Made by a program: the position numbers and the translations under genes. A DNA stretch of 11,069 bases from assembly GCA_017547315.1 (NCBI GenBank), contig JAFYQA010000160.1, positions 1 to 11,069 of the forward strand, read 5' to 3'. Origin of the DNA: Roseburia sp. (lineage in GTDB: Bacteria; Bacillota_A; Clostridia; Lachnospirales; Lachnospiraceae). Below, in pieces: positions 1-6,813 of this stretch (position 1 is its first letter; each line of letters begins with the position of its first letter). Under the pieces are notes generated by a model that was not told the DNA's origin, made no database searches, and saw only the letters and a program-made list of their open reading frames with translations.

Positions 1-56
1 TCTTGCAAAGGCATCTCTCCTGTATAAACAACTGCATTATAATATCGTTTTCTCAT
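1..56 (-). CDS. Partial gene start, possible amidohydrolase (18 codons visible)
   Basis: The minus strand opens an ATG frame at 56 that reads MRKRYYNAVVYTGEMPLQ and runs off the left edge of the window. The YYNAxVYTG pattern resembles the first beta strand of metal-dependent amidohydrolases, especially the YtcJ-like/Amidohydro_3 group, where a residue pair near 'YTG' precedes the composite-domain beta strands. It lies 21 nt after the stop of the CoA-transferase on the same strand, so it is probably the next gene of that operon. The ribosome site is weak: a GGAAG about 13 nt upstream. No catalytic residue is visible because only the N-terminus is present. Family assignment is inference from a short motif; the existence of a gene here is more certain than its function. 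Confidence 0.4.
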   Translation of the reverse strand, partial: MRKRYYNAVVYTGEMPLQ

Positions 57-77
57 TTTCTTTTGCTTCCAAACTGC

Positions 78-1388
78 CTACATTAATCCTGCAGTTTGGG
101 CTTCCTTCATCAACTGCTCTCTAAACTTTGGATGTGCGATAGAAATAATTAATTCCACACGTTCTTTTACGGTTCGACCCTTTAGATTTACCACACCATA
201 CTCCGTAACCAGATACTCAATATCATTACGTGATAACGATACTGCTGCCCCCGGTTTCAACTGACAGACAATTTTAGACATTTCCTCTTTTTCGCCTGTT
301 TTTGGGTTACGCACCATAGCAGTAGAATACAATGCAATAAAAGATCGCCCGTTTTTACTAAGCTGCGCACCAAGTGCCGTATCTGTCTGTCCTCCGGTTC
401 CACTAAACTGCATCTGGCCAATAGACTCTGAACAGCACTGTCCGGTCAAATCCACTTCTAAAGTCGTGTTAATAGATACCTGATTATCGTTCTGTGCTAC
501 TATATTGGGATCTGTCACATAGGTACTACTTGCAAGTTTCACAGTTGGATTATTGTCCATATACTCATACATTTCCTGCGTTCCCATCGCAAAAGTTGCT
601 ACCATCTGTCCTTTATCAATTTGCTTCTTACTACCATTGATAACTCCAGCCTTTGCAAGTTTCACCATCTCTGTGGTAAGCATCTCTGTATGTACGCCCA
701 AATCCTTTTTATCGTATAGGGATCGTGCCACAGCATTCGGAATACCACCGATACCGAGCTGAATACAATCACCATCCTGAATATACTCTGCAATATATTT
801 TCCGATAATCATGTCTTTTTCATTCGGTTCTGCACTCGGAACTACTGGAATTTCATAATCTGTCTCAATCAGATAATCCACGTCATCCACATGAAGTTCT
901 ACATCTCCAAAAGTGCGTGGACATTTTTTATTTATTTCAATAATCACAATATCAGCCGCTGCCATAACTTCTGTCTCATAAATGCTAGATAGAGACAATG
1001 TCAACTTACCATTCTCATCCGGATAAGTACCGCATCCTACAAAAATGTTTGGATGAACTGCTTTTAAACGATTTCTGCCCATGTAACGCAAGTGGTTCGG
1101 ACAATACGTAATCTTTCTCGCTTTTTGCGCCTTTCTCTCCCCTGGTCCATAAAACAAGGATACCACTTCAAAGCTTTCCTCGTACAATGTACTTTCTAAA
1201 AATTCATAACTCCGCAAAGAAAGACAAGTATTCACATTTACATTACGTACCCGGTCTGCGATAGTATGCAATTCACTTAAAAATGCCTGCGGTGCTGCCG
1301 CCGCCACAGCTGTCATGATACAACTGTTACTTTTTACAAATGCAAGCGCTTCTTCTACGCTGATAATTTTTGATGTATATTCCCTCAT
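78..1388 (-). CDS. Acetyl-CoA hydrolase/transferase family CoA-transferase (4-hydroxybutyrate/butyrate-type)
   Basis: This 436-residue protein is predicted to swap CoA between an acyl-CoA and a carboxylic acid, typically with acetate as partner, in the cytoplasm. Visible family features: GIGGIPNAV at about residues 212-220 (a conserved glycine loop), GVHTEM at 231-236 whose Glu235 aligns with the catalytic glutamate that forms the glutamyl-CoA thioester in 4-hydroxybutyrate CoA-transferase, and SGTGGQTD at 329-336. The length fits the AbfT/Cat2/But group of about 430-440 residues. The start at 1388 is chosen over an in-frame ATG at 1472 because it has AGGAGG 6 nt upstream, and the longer form would run into the preceding HAD gene. 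It lies 43 nt downstream of that phosphatase gene and 21 nt upstream of an amidohydrolase-like gene, so all three are probably co-transcribed. Substrate cannot be fixed from sequence: butyryl-CoA:acetate, 4-hydroxybutyrate, propionate and succinate activities occur in this family. Confidence 0.88.
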   Translation of the reverse strand: MREYTSKIISVEEALAFVKSNSCIMTAVAAAAPQAFLSELHTIADRVRNVNVNTCLSLRSYEFLESTLYEESFEVVSLFYGPGERKAQKARKITYCPNHLRYMGRNRLKAVHPNIFVGCGTYPDENGKLTLSLSSIYETEVMAAADIVIIEINKKCPRTFGDVELHVDDVDYLIETDYEIPVVPSAEPNEKDMIIGKYIAEYIQDGDCIQLGIGGIPNAVARSLYDKKDLGVHTEMLTTEMVKLAKAGVINGSKKQIDKGQMVATFAMGTQEMYEYMDNNPTVKLASSTYVTDPNIVAQNDNQVSINTTLEVDLTGQCCSESIGQMQFSGTGGQTDTALGAQLSKNGRSFIALYSTAMVRNPKTGEKEEMSKIVCQLKPGAAVSLSRNDIEYLVTEYGVVNLKGRTVKERVELIISIAHPKFREQLMKEAQTAGLM

Positions 1389-1394
1389 ACGATT

Positions 1395-1400
1395 CCTCCT
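1395..1400 (-). promoter_or_regulatory. Shine-Dalgarno site fixing the CoA-transferase start
   Basis: The minus strand reads AGGAGG, then 6 nt, then the ATG at 1388. This perfect site makes 1388 the start and rules against the upstream in-frame ATG at 1472, which lies inside the end of the HAD gene. Confidence 0.85.
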
Positions 1401-1431
1401 CTGCAACGTTAAATCCATACAGATGCTATTT

Positions 1432-2154
1432 CTATAATTTATCTGACATGATAAATTCCAGCACCTGGCCAATACTTGTAAAAGTATAGTCTACCCCAAG
1501 TTCTTCTGCTGCATTGTCCCTCTCTTCAACGTCTTCTTCAATAATTCCAATTGCCACATCCACAAACGCAAACATCGGAATATCATTTACACCATCACCA
1601 ACTGCAATTACATCTTTTGCTTCCAATTCCAACAGATTCGCTAAATAGTTCACGCCATTATGCTTATTAATATTTCTCGGTATAATATCAAAACAATCAA
1701 TATGCCGGTAAATTAGCATCTCATCCAGTTGTTCCATATTCTCATTTATTAATTGCTGCAAACTTTCGAATATTTCTTCATCCATTGGAAAAGGTGATAA
1801 TCCTACTTCATTGGGCTGATACCAGATTGCTTCACCAAACTTCTCGTCAATCAGACGCTTCATCCTTTCCCGTTGTAACTTGGCCTTCTCACTATAAGGA
1901 TATACCGCATACTTTTGGGGTGGAAGCTCTATCCCAAACTGAAATGTTGCCCCATTCTCTCCTATCAGTATCGGTTCCTGCAATCCTAGCTGTCTAGCAA
2001 ATCCGCACAAATAATAGCTTGGTTTCCCAGAACAAATTGCAATCGTGTAACCCATTTTTTCTAACTCTACTAACTTCTCCACATCTGCATTTTCCATGGA
2101 CTTTCCTACTTTCGCTAAAGTTCCATCCAAATCAAATACCAATAATCTATGCAT
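1432..2154 (-). CDS. HAD superfamily hydrolase, Cof-like subfamily IIB phosphatase
   Basis: This 240-residue cytoplasmic protein is a likely Mg2+-dependent small-molecule phosphatase. All four HAD motifs are present: DLDGT at 8-12 (nucleophile Asp8, acid/base Asp10), CSGK at 41-44 with Ser42 as motif II, Lys164 in NINKHNG as motif III, and GDGVND at 186-191 as motif IV. The region between motifs II and III, about residues 60-160, forms a cap of C2/IIB type, as in Cof, sucrose-phosphate phosphatase and archaeal phosphoglycolate phosphatase. The size is slightly below that of Cof proteins (about 260-290). GAGGT lies 5 nt before the ATG. It is the first gene of a minus-strand operon with the CoA-transferase and an amidohydrolase-like gene. 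The substrate is unknown; a sugar phosphate or phosphoglycolate is plausible by family only. Confidence 0.88.
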   Translation of the reverse strand: MHRLLVFDLDGTLAKVGKSMENADVEKLVELEKMGYTIAICSGKPSYYLCGFARQLGLQEPILIGENGATFQFGIELPPQKYAVYPYSEKAKLQRERMKRLIDEKFGEAIWYQPNEVGLSPFPMDEEIFESLQQLINENMEQLDEMLIYRHIDCFDIIPRNINKHNGVNYLANLLELEAKDVIAVGDGVNDIPMFAFVDVAIGIIEEDVEERDNAAEELGVDYTFTSIGQVLEFIMSDKL

Positions 2155-2192
2155 ATGTTACCTCAAAAATAATACTCACTATTTATACTCTT

Positions 2193-2221
2193 ATTGTATA
2201 AGATTTTTACGTTAAGCACAA
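2193..2221 (-). promoter_or_regulatory. Predicted sigma-A promoter of the HAD/CoA-transferase operon
   Basis: On the minus strand, -35 TTGTGC (2216-2221) and -10 TACAAT (2193-2198) are separated by 17 bp. The implied transcript would start near 2186, about 30 nt before the HAD start codon. The -10 is good and the -35 moderate. Confidence 0.5.
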
Positions 2222-2250
2222 TTTATATTTTATACATTTTGTCTTTCTTC

Positions 2251-2279
2251 TTGAAATACATCGACGGATATCATAAAAT
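2251..2279 (+). promoter_or_regulatory. Predicted strong sigma-A promoter of the sugar kinase
   Basis: TTGAAA (2251-2256), a 17-bp spacer, and TAAAAT (2274-2279) each differ from consensus by few bases. Transcription would start near 2286, giving a leader of about 40 nt that ends in AAAGGAGGGG before the ATG at 2325. This leader is too short for a riboswitch. I see no clear CcpA-type operator. Confidence 0.65.
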
Positions 2280-2324
2280 AGTACTAGGAGAAAATTTGGG
2301 AATCCAAACAAAGGAGGGGCTTTT

Positions 2325-3413
2325 ATGGAACACATGAACCCATTGCTTATCGGCAATGACACTACTCATAAATTCATCACAATCGGTGAAATTATGCTTC
2401 GTCTGACACCACCGAATTACGAGAAAATTCGTATGACCAATAGCTTTGAAGCAAGTTACGGCGGAAGTGAAGCCAACATCGCACTTGCACTTGCTAACCT
2501 CGGTATCGACAGTACTTTCTTTACAGTTGTACCAAATAACAGTTTAGGAAAAAGTGCTGTTCGTTCACTTCGCAGTTACGATGTTCACTGTACACCTGTT
2601 ATTTTAAGTACACCGGAAGAGACACCTACTCATCGTCTTGGTAGTTACTACTTAGAGACCGGTTATGGTATCCGTGCAAGCCGTGTTATCTATGATAGAA
2701 AACACAGTGCGATTTCAGAATACGATTTCAGCAAAGTAGATTTAGAAGCTTTATTAGAAGGCTTTACCTGGTTACATTTAAGCGGTATTACACCTGCTCT
2801 TTCACAGAATTGCCGCACTTTAATTTTAGATTCTTTAAGAATTGCCAAGGAAAAAGGACTTACTGTAAGTTTTGACGGTAACTTCCGTAGCTTACTTTGG
2901 ACTTGGGAAGAAGCAAGAGATTTCTGTACTATGTGTCTTCCTTATGTAGATGTGCTTATGGGCATCGAACCATATCACCTCTGGAAAGATGAAAACGACC
3001 ATAGCAAAGGGGACTGGAAAGACGGCGTTCCATTACAGCCTACCTACGAACAGCAGGATGAGATTTTCCAGCAGTTTGCAGCTCGTTATCCAAACTTAAA
3101 ATGTATTGCTCGTCATGTACGTTATGCACACAGTGGTAGTGAAAACAGTTTGAAATGTTTCTTATGGTATGAAAACCATACTTTCGAAAGTAAACTTTTC
3201 AATTTCACTATTCTCGACCGTGTAGGTGGTGGCGATGCGTTTGCAGCTGGTTTGATTTATGCAATGATGAACGACTACAAACCAATGGATATCGCAAACT
3301 TCGCGGTTGCAAGTAGTGCCATTAAACATACCATCCGTGGTGATGCTAACATCACAGACGATGCAAAAGCTATCCGCAGTTTAATGGATATGAATTACGA
3401 TATTAAGAGATAA
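2325..3413 (+). CDS. PfkB-family sugar kinase, 2-dehydro-3-deoxygluconate kinase type
   Basis: This 362-residue cytoplasmic ribokinase-fold enzyme is predicted to phosphorylate 2-dehydro-3-deoxygluconate (KDG) or a related sugar acid with ATP. N-terminal FITIGEIMLRLTPP resembles KDG kinases. PfkB signature 1 is GGSEANIALALANLG at 46-60. SFDGNFRSLLW at 182-192 matches the sugar-kinase 'D-N-R-LW' segment, and the second signature DRVGGGDAF at 298-306 supplies the GGGD anion hole and catalytic Asp304. It is longer than usual (310-340), with extra charged sequence near residues 220-250. An AGGAGG-type site precedes the ATG. Arginine is encoded mainly by CGT, unlike the neighbouring HAD gene, which hints at high expression. 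It is a single-gene unit with its own promoter and terminator, converging on a GPH sugar symporter; no KDPG aldolase is adjacent. KDG specificity is inference; fructose, ribose or tagatose kinases share the fold. Confidence 0.85.
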   Translation: MEHMNPLLIGNDTTHKFITIGEIMLRLTPPNYEKIRMTNSFEASYGGSEANIALALANLGIDSTFFTVVPNNSLGKSAVRSLRSYDVHCTPVILSTPEETPTHRLGSYYLETGYGIRASRVIYDRKHSAISEYDFSKVDLEALLEGFTWLHLSGITPALSQNCRTLILDSLRIAKEKGLTVSFDGNFRSLLWTWEEARDFCTMCLPYVDVLMGIEPYHLWKDENDHSKGDWKDGVPLQPTYEQQDEIFQQFAARYPNLKCIARHVRYAHSGSENSLKCFLWYENHTFESKLFNFTILDRVGGGDAFAAGLIYAMMNDYKPMDIANFAVASSAIKHTIRGDANITDDAKAIRSLMDMNYDIKR

Positions 3414-3425
3414 TATAATTATAAC

Positions 3426-3463
3426 AAAGGTGCAGGATTTCATATCTTGCACCTTTATTCTTT
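3426..3463 (+). terminator. Rho-independent terminator of the sugar kinase
   Basis: A 13-bp stem with one G-U pair (AAAGGTGCAGGAT against ATCTTGCACCTTT, 3426-3456) encloses a 5-nt loop and is followed by a T-rich tail, ATTCTTT. It begins 12 nt after the kinase stop codon. Confidence 0.8.
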
Positions 3464-3499
3464 AAAAAATGGGGCGTAGATTTCACTACACCCCATTTT
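3464..3499 (-). terminator. Rho-independent terminator of the GPH transporter
   Basis: On the minus strand AAAATGGGGTGTAG pairs with CTACGCCCCATTTT around a 6-nt loop, with one position forming a U-G pair, and is followed by a run of six T (3469-3464). On the plus strand the same position is a C-A mismatch, so the hairpin is better suited to the minus-strand transporter gene, whose stop lies 17 nt upstream. Confidence 0.8.
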
Positions 3500-3516
3500 C
3501 TCTATGTAATATTCAC

Positions 3517-5013
3517 TTATGCATTACGTTTTGCATTCAAATCTTCCATAATCTCTTTATGTTTTTTATTGGTAATCTCATATTTCAGCATTGGCAAAAT
3601 AGAAACCACACAAGATATCGCTGTCGGAATAGACATTAAGAAAAACATACCAAAACGATAAGATTCAAATTCCGGTGCTGTCGCAAATAAGAAATCACTC
3701 GCTGGTGAAGCCGCTAATGCCTCGTTACAAGCTGCTACTGCATCACCACTGAATCCAACAACTGCAAACACAATACCCTGTAAGAACGATGAAATACCTG
3801 CACCAAGTTTTGTAATAAAACTCTGTCCAGAGAAGAAGATACCATCTGGACGATAACCGGTACGATGCTCATCATAATCGACACAATCTGCAATTAAAAT
3901 AGACTGCATAACTGTAGAAGCACCCATACCTGCTCCAGCGAAAGCAAACATAATCGCCATTATAACCACCCAGTGTGTCTTATACAAGCCAGTACCATCT
4001 ATCAAATACATAGCGAAAATAGCTGTAAATGGAATTACTCCCATTAATGTACTCAAATTATATACTTTACGTTTTTCGAATTTTTCACAAAGCTTTGGAA
4101 CAAATCCCATTGCTACAAACTGGCTACCAAACATTGCTCCGCCTAAAATAGCCATATACTGCATATAACCCTGTCCATCACCGCCATTATCACCATAGTA
4201 GTATGACATCAATGTCATAGCTACACCGAGCAGTAACTGAATCGGAGCTTTTAACACACCGGAAATCAAGATTCTACGGAAAGGCTTACATGCCCACATC
4301 GTCTTTACATTATCAATAAATCCCTTGTGCTCATCCGAAGGCTGTACCACACGCTCTTTTGCAAAAGCTGCACACTGGAACATTAAGGAACCAATCACTG
4401 TCATCGCACCACATACAATGATAAAGCCCCACTGCAATCCCTTGCTTTGTGACATACCACCTGCTGTCAGATTTGCACCCACAGACTGTGAAATCGGAAC
4501 GATGGTTAAAAGAATAGCTGCACCTGCGATACCAGCTACAATACGTGCTAAACTTAAAATACTTGCTCTGTCCTTTTCACTTTCTGTCATAAGGGACGTA
4601 ATACCCCAGATTGGAATATCACCTGCTGTATATGTCATACCCCAAAGTATGTACGAAATTGCAGCCCAAGCGATAATCAAAGTATTCGTCTTTGCATCGT
4701 TTGCAGTCGAATACTGCTTATTTACAAATGTTAAAAATGTCGTCACCATAACAATTGCCGGAACAAAGAAAAGATATGGACGGCATTTACCCCATTTTGT
4801 TCTTGTACGATCAACAATCGTTCCCATCATCGGGTCATTAATTGCATCCCAGATTCGTGCTACACCCATGATTACACTGATTGCAATCGCAGGAATGAAG
4901 ATTACGCTCTGAAAATAAAAAGTCATACCTGTGGCAATGATGTTATAGATTACATTCTGTCCCATCAAACCTATCAGGTACATGTTACGTTCTTTTTTTG
5001 TGTAGGTATTCAT
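3517..5013 (-). CDS. GPH-family (glycoside-pentoside-hexuronide) MFS sugar:cation symporter
   Basis: This 498-residue multi-pass membrane protein is predicted to import a sugar, glycoside or hexuronide with a cation. The GPH hallmark begins DAINDPMMGTIVDRTR at 57-72 and continues WGKCRPY at 74-80, in the loop between helices 2 and 3. A second conserved cytoplasmic segment, MTESEKDRASILSLAR, lies at 142-157, and the C-terminal half has DCVDYDEHRTGYRPDG at 376-391 followed by K402. Roughly 12 hydrophobic segments are visible. The start at 5013 is preferred over the in-frame ATG 12 nt upstream (5025) because GGAGG lies 5 nt before it and would overlap the upstream codon. It has its own promoter and terminator and converges on the KDG-type kinase, suggesting but not proving a shared substrate class. 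The exact substrate cannot be told from sequence. Confidence 0.9.
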   Translation of the reverse strand: MNTYTKKERNMYLIGLMGQNVIYNIIATGMTFYFQSVIFIPAIAISVIMGVARIWDAINDPMMGTIVDRTRTKWGKCRPYLFFVPAIVMVTTFLTFVNKQYSTANDAKTNTLIIAWAAISYILWGMTYTAGDIPIWGITSLMTESEKDRASILSLARIVAGIAGAAILLTIVPISQSVGANLTAGGMSQSKGLQWGFIIVCGAMTVIGSLMFQCAAFAKERVVQPSDEHKGFIDNVKTMWACKPFRRILISGVLKAPIQLLLGVAMTLMSYYYGDNGGDGQGYMQYMAILGGAMFGSQFVAMGFVPKLCEKFEKRKVYNLSTLMGVIPFTAIFAMYLIDGTGLYKTHWVVIMAIMFAFAGAGMGASTVMQSILIADCVDYDEHRTGYRPDGIFFSGQSFITKLGAGISSFLQGIVFAVVGFSGDAVAACNEALAASPASDFLFATAPEFESYRFGMFFLMSIPTAISCVVSILPMLKYEITNKKHKEIMEDLNAKRNA

Positions 5014-5018
5014 AGTAT

Positions 5019-5023
5019 CCTCC
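5019..5023 (-). promoter_or_regulatory. Shine-Dalgarno site fixing the transporter start
   Basis: Minus-strand GGAGG lies 5 nt before the ATG at 5013. It overlaps the first codons of the alternative reading from 5025, which has no ribosome site of its own. Confidence 0.75.
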
Positions 5024-5059
5024 ATATAAATTTAATACCAAAATAGTTTTTCTAACACA

Positions 5060-5088
5060 ATTATAAATGCCTAAGATTTTGATTACAA
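5060..5088 (-). promoter_or_regulatory. Predicted sigma-A promoter of the GPH transporter
   Basis: On the minus strand TTGTAA (5083-5088), a 17-bp spacer and a perfect TATAAT (5060-5065) give a convincing promoter. The leader would be about 40 nt, reaching the ATG at 5013. Confidence 0.65.
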
Positions 5089-5179
5089 CCTTTTTCTCTT
5101 TCAAATACTCCGATCCTAAAATTTCTGAATACTTTTGTTTATTCTTAAAATTTTCCTACAATTTTATTACAAGATGCAG

Positions 5180-5185
5180 TATAAT
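5180..5185 (+). promoter_or_regulatory. Predicted -10 element for the polyphosphate:AMP phosphotransferase
   Basis: A perfect TATAAT lies 60 bp before the ATG at 5246 in the divergent spacer. At 17 bp spacing the -35 hexamer would be TACAAT (5157-5162), a poor match, so this promoter may be weak or need an activator. Confidence 0.4.
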
Positions 5186-5245
5186 ATAACTATCTATTAA
5201 CGCTCTTTTGCATCATATCAGAGCACGGAAAATGAGGTGATTATC

Positions 5246-6718
5246 ATGTTGAAAAATTGGAACCCATCAGAACCTCCTGAAAAAGAGGAACTCAAAACCC
5301 GCTTGGACAAATCCCGTGACAGACTTTACGAATTGCAGATGAAGATAAAAGAACACAAACTTCCGGTACTCGTACTGTTCGAAGGTTGGGGGGCTTCCGG
5401 CAAAGGAAGTACCATCGGTAAAATCATTAAAAATATCGATCCACGATTTTTCAAGGTCGCTACTATGTCGGCACCTACTGAAGAAGAACTTAGAAAACCA
5501 TTCCTTTATCGATATATGAAACAAATTCCTGAAAACGGTAAATTTACCTTCCTTGATTCCGGCTGGATGGACGAGACTATAAACACGCTCTTACGCGATG
5601 AACTTTCCGAAGATGCCTATGATAAGCGAATTGACAGTATAAAACGCTTTGAACGCCAGCTGACTGACAACGGCTATCTGGTTTTAAAATTTTTCATGCA
5701 CATAGACCAGGAAGAACAAAAAGCTCGTATGGAGCGCCTTCTTGCCGAAAAAGATACCAAATGGCGCGTATCCAAGTCCGACAAATGGCAGAATGAACAT
5801 TATAAGAAATGTACAAAAGTATTTGATCGTTATTTAATCGACACCAACCTTTCCACCTCACCTTGGTACATCATCGATGCCAAAGATAGCAAGTGGGCAG
5901 AACTTCAGGTATTAGAAACACTCGTAAGCGGTATTGAAGTTGCTCTTCAAAACAGTGCTCATTCCGTGCCATTATTGCAGAACATTTTCCCACTAGTGAA
6001 AATGCCAAAATTAAACGAAGTCCCATTAGAAGGAAAAGAACTCTCAGACGAAGAATACAAAAAAGAATTGGACGAATTACAGAATAAATTACAGGACCTG
6101 CACAATCGTCTCTACAGAAAACGTGTGCCTGTTATCATCACCTACGAAGGCTGGGATGCAGCCGGAAAAGGCGGCAATATCAAACGTATCACCGGCGCTT
6201 TAGACCCTCGTGGTTACGAAGTACATCCGATTGCCAGCCCGGAACCTCACGAAAAAGCCCGTCACTATTTATGGCGTTTCTGGACAAGACTTCCTAAAGA
6301 CGGGCACATTGCTATTTTTGACCGTACTTGGTATGGCCGTGTTATGGTAGAAAGATTGGAAGGTTTCTGTTCTGAAAACGACTGGAAACGTGCTTATAAC
6401 GAAATCAACGAATTTGAAAAAGAGCTTCACGACTGGGGTGCAATTATTATCAAATTCTGGGTTCAGATTGATAAAGATACACAGTTACAGCGCTTCACCG
6501 ACCGCCAGAACAATCCGGAAAAACAATGGAAAATCACAGACGAAGACTGGCGTAACCGTGAGAAATGGGATTTGTACGAAGATGCAGTTAACGAAATGCT
6601 CCAAAAGACCAGCACTACATACGCTCCATGGCATATCCTTGAATCTGTAGATAAGAAATATGCCCGTATCAAAGCATTGAAGATTATTATTTCTGAACTA
6701 GAAAAAGTATTAAACTAA
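5246..6718 (+). CDS. pap: Polyphosphate:AMP phosphotransferase, PPK2 class II (tandem PPK2 domains)
   Basis: This 490-residue cytoplasmic enzyme is predicted to use polyphosphate to phosphorylate AMP to ADP. It carries two fused PPK2 domains. Domain 1 spans about 13-235, with Walker A EGWGASGKGSTI at 46-57. Domain 2 spans about 267-490, with Walker A EGWDAAGKGGNI at 301-312 and the conserved Walker B FDRTWYGR at 358-365. In domain 1 the matching segment is LDSGWMDE at 103-110, so the Arg of the DR-x-WY motif is lost; catalysis probably rests on domain 2, as is known for this class. The ATG at 5246 has GAGGTG 6 nt upstream (5234-5239); an in-frame GTG at 5237 lies inside that ribosome site and is rejected. 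The gene stands alone between a divergent transporter and a shared terminator. A PPK2 class I or III enzyme would have a single domain of about 230-300 residues. Confidence 0.92.
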   Translation: MLKNWNPSEPPEKEELKTRLDKSRDRLYELQMKIKEHKLPVLVLFEGWGASGKGSTIGKIIKNIDPRFFKVATMSAPTEEELRKPFLYRYMKQIPENGKFTFLDSGWMDETINTLLRDELSEDAYDKRIDSIKRFERQLTDNGYLVLKFFMHIDQEEQKARMERLLAEKDTKWRVSKSDKWQNEHYKKCTKVFDRYLIDTNLSTSPWYIIDAKDSKWAELQVLETLVSGIEVALQNSAHSVPLLQNIFPLVKMPKLNEVPLEGKELSDEEYKKELDELQNKLQDLHNRLYRKRVPVIITYEGWDAAGKGGNIKRITGALDPRGYEVHPIASPEPHEKARHYLWRFWTRLPKDGHIAIFDRTWYGRVMVERLEGFCSENDWKRAYNEINEFEKELHDWGAIIIKFWVQIDKDTQLQRFTDRQNNPEKQWKITDEDWRNREKWDLYEDAVNEMLQKTSTTYAPWHILESVDKKYARIKALKIIISELEKVLN

Positions 6719-6755
6719 ATCAAACATAATCATCTTGATATAATTTAGTACCTAA

Positions 6756-6812
6756 AAAGAGACCTTCTTAAGAATGTGACTTATTAAATCATGCTTCTTA
6801 GAAGGTCTCTTT
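6756..6812. terminator. Bidirectional terminator between pap and ptsI
   Basis: Arms AAAGAGACCTTCT (from 6756) and AGAAGGTCTCTTT (to 6812) form a 13-bp stem, extended by 5 bp (AAGAA/TTCTT) beyond a one-base bulge. The apical region is about 20 nt. On the plus strand it is followed by TTTCTTATTT counting the end of the stem; on the minus strand by TTTTTAGG. The minus arm starts one base after the ptsI stop codon. It can serve both convergent genes. Confidence 0.85.
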
Positions 6813-6813
6813 C

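Noticed and set aside
1389..1472. 28-residue N-terminal extension of the CoA-transferase
   Set aside because: It would overlap the end of the HAD gene, lacks a ribosome site and is not part of the family fold, while the ATG at 1388 has a perfect AGGAGG.
2286..2324. Leader of the sugar kinase as a riboswitch
   Set aside because: About 40 nt is too short for a known aptamer plus expression platform, and no hairpin is evident.
4325..4912. 195-codon plus-strand open frame antisense to the transporter
   Set aside because: It lies fully inside the GPH symporter gene on the opposite strand, has no recognisable motif and no ribosome site; it mirrors the coding bias of the real gene.
5201..5224. Small stem GCTCT/AGAGC in the pap leader as a possible regulatory RNA
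   Set aside because: Only 5 bp around a 13-nt loop, with no T-run or conserved core; chance pairing is as likely.
6390..6650. 86-codon plus-strand frame overlapping the end of pap
   Set aside because: Out-of-frame overlap with the well-supported second PPK2 domain; no independent ribosome site or motif.
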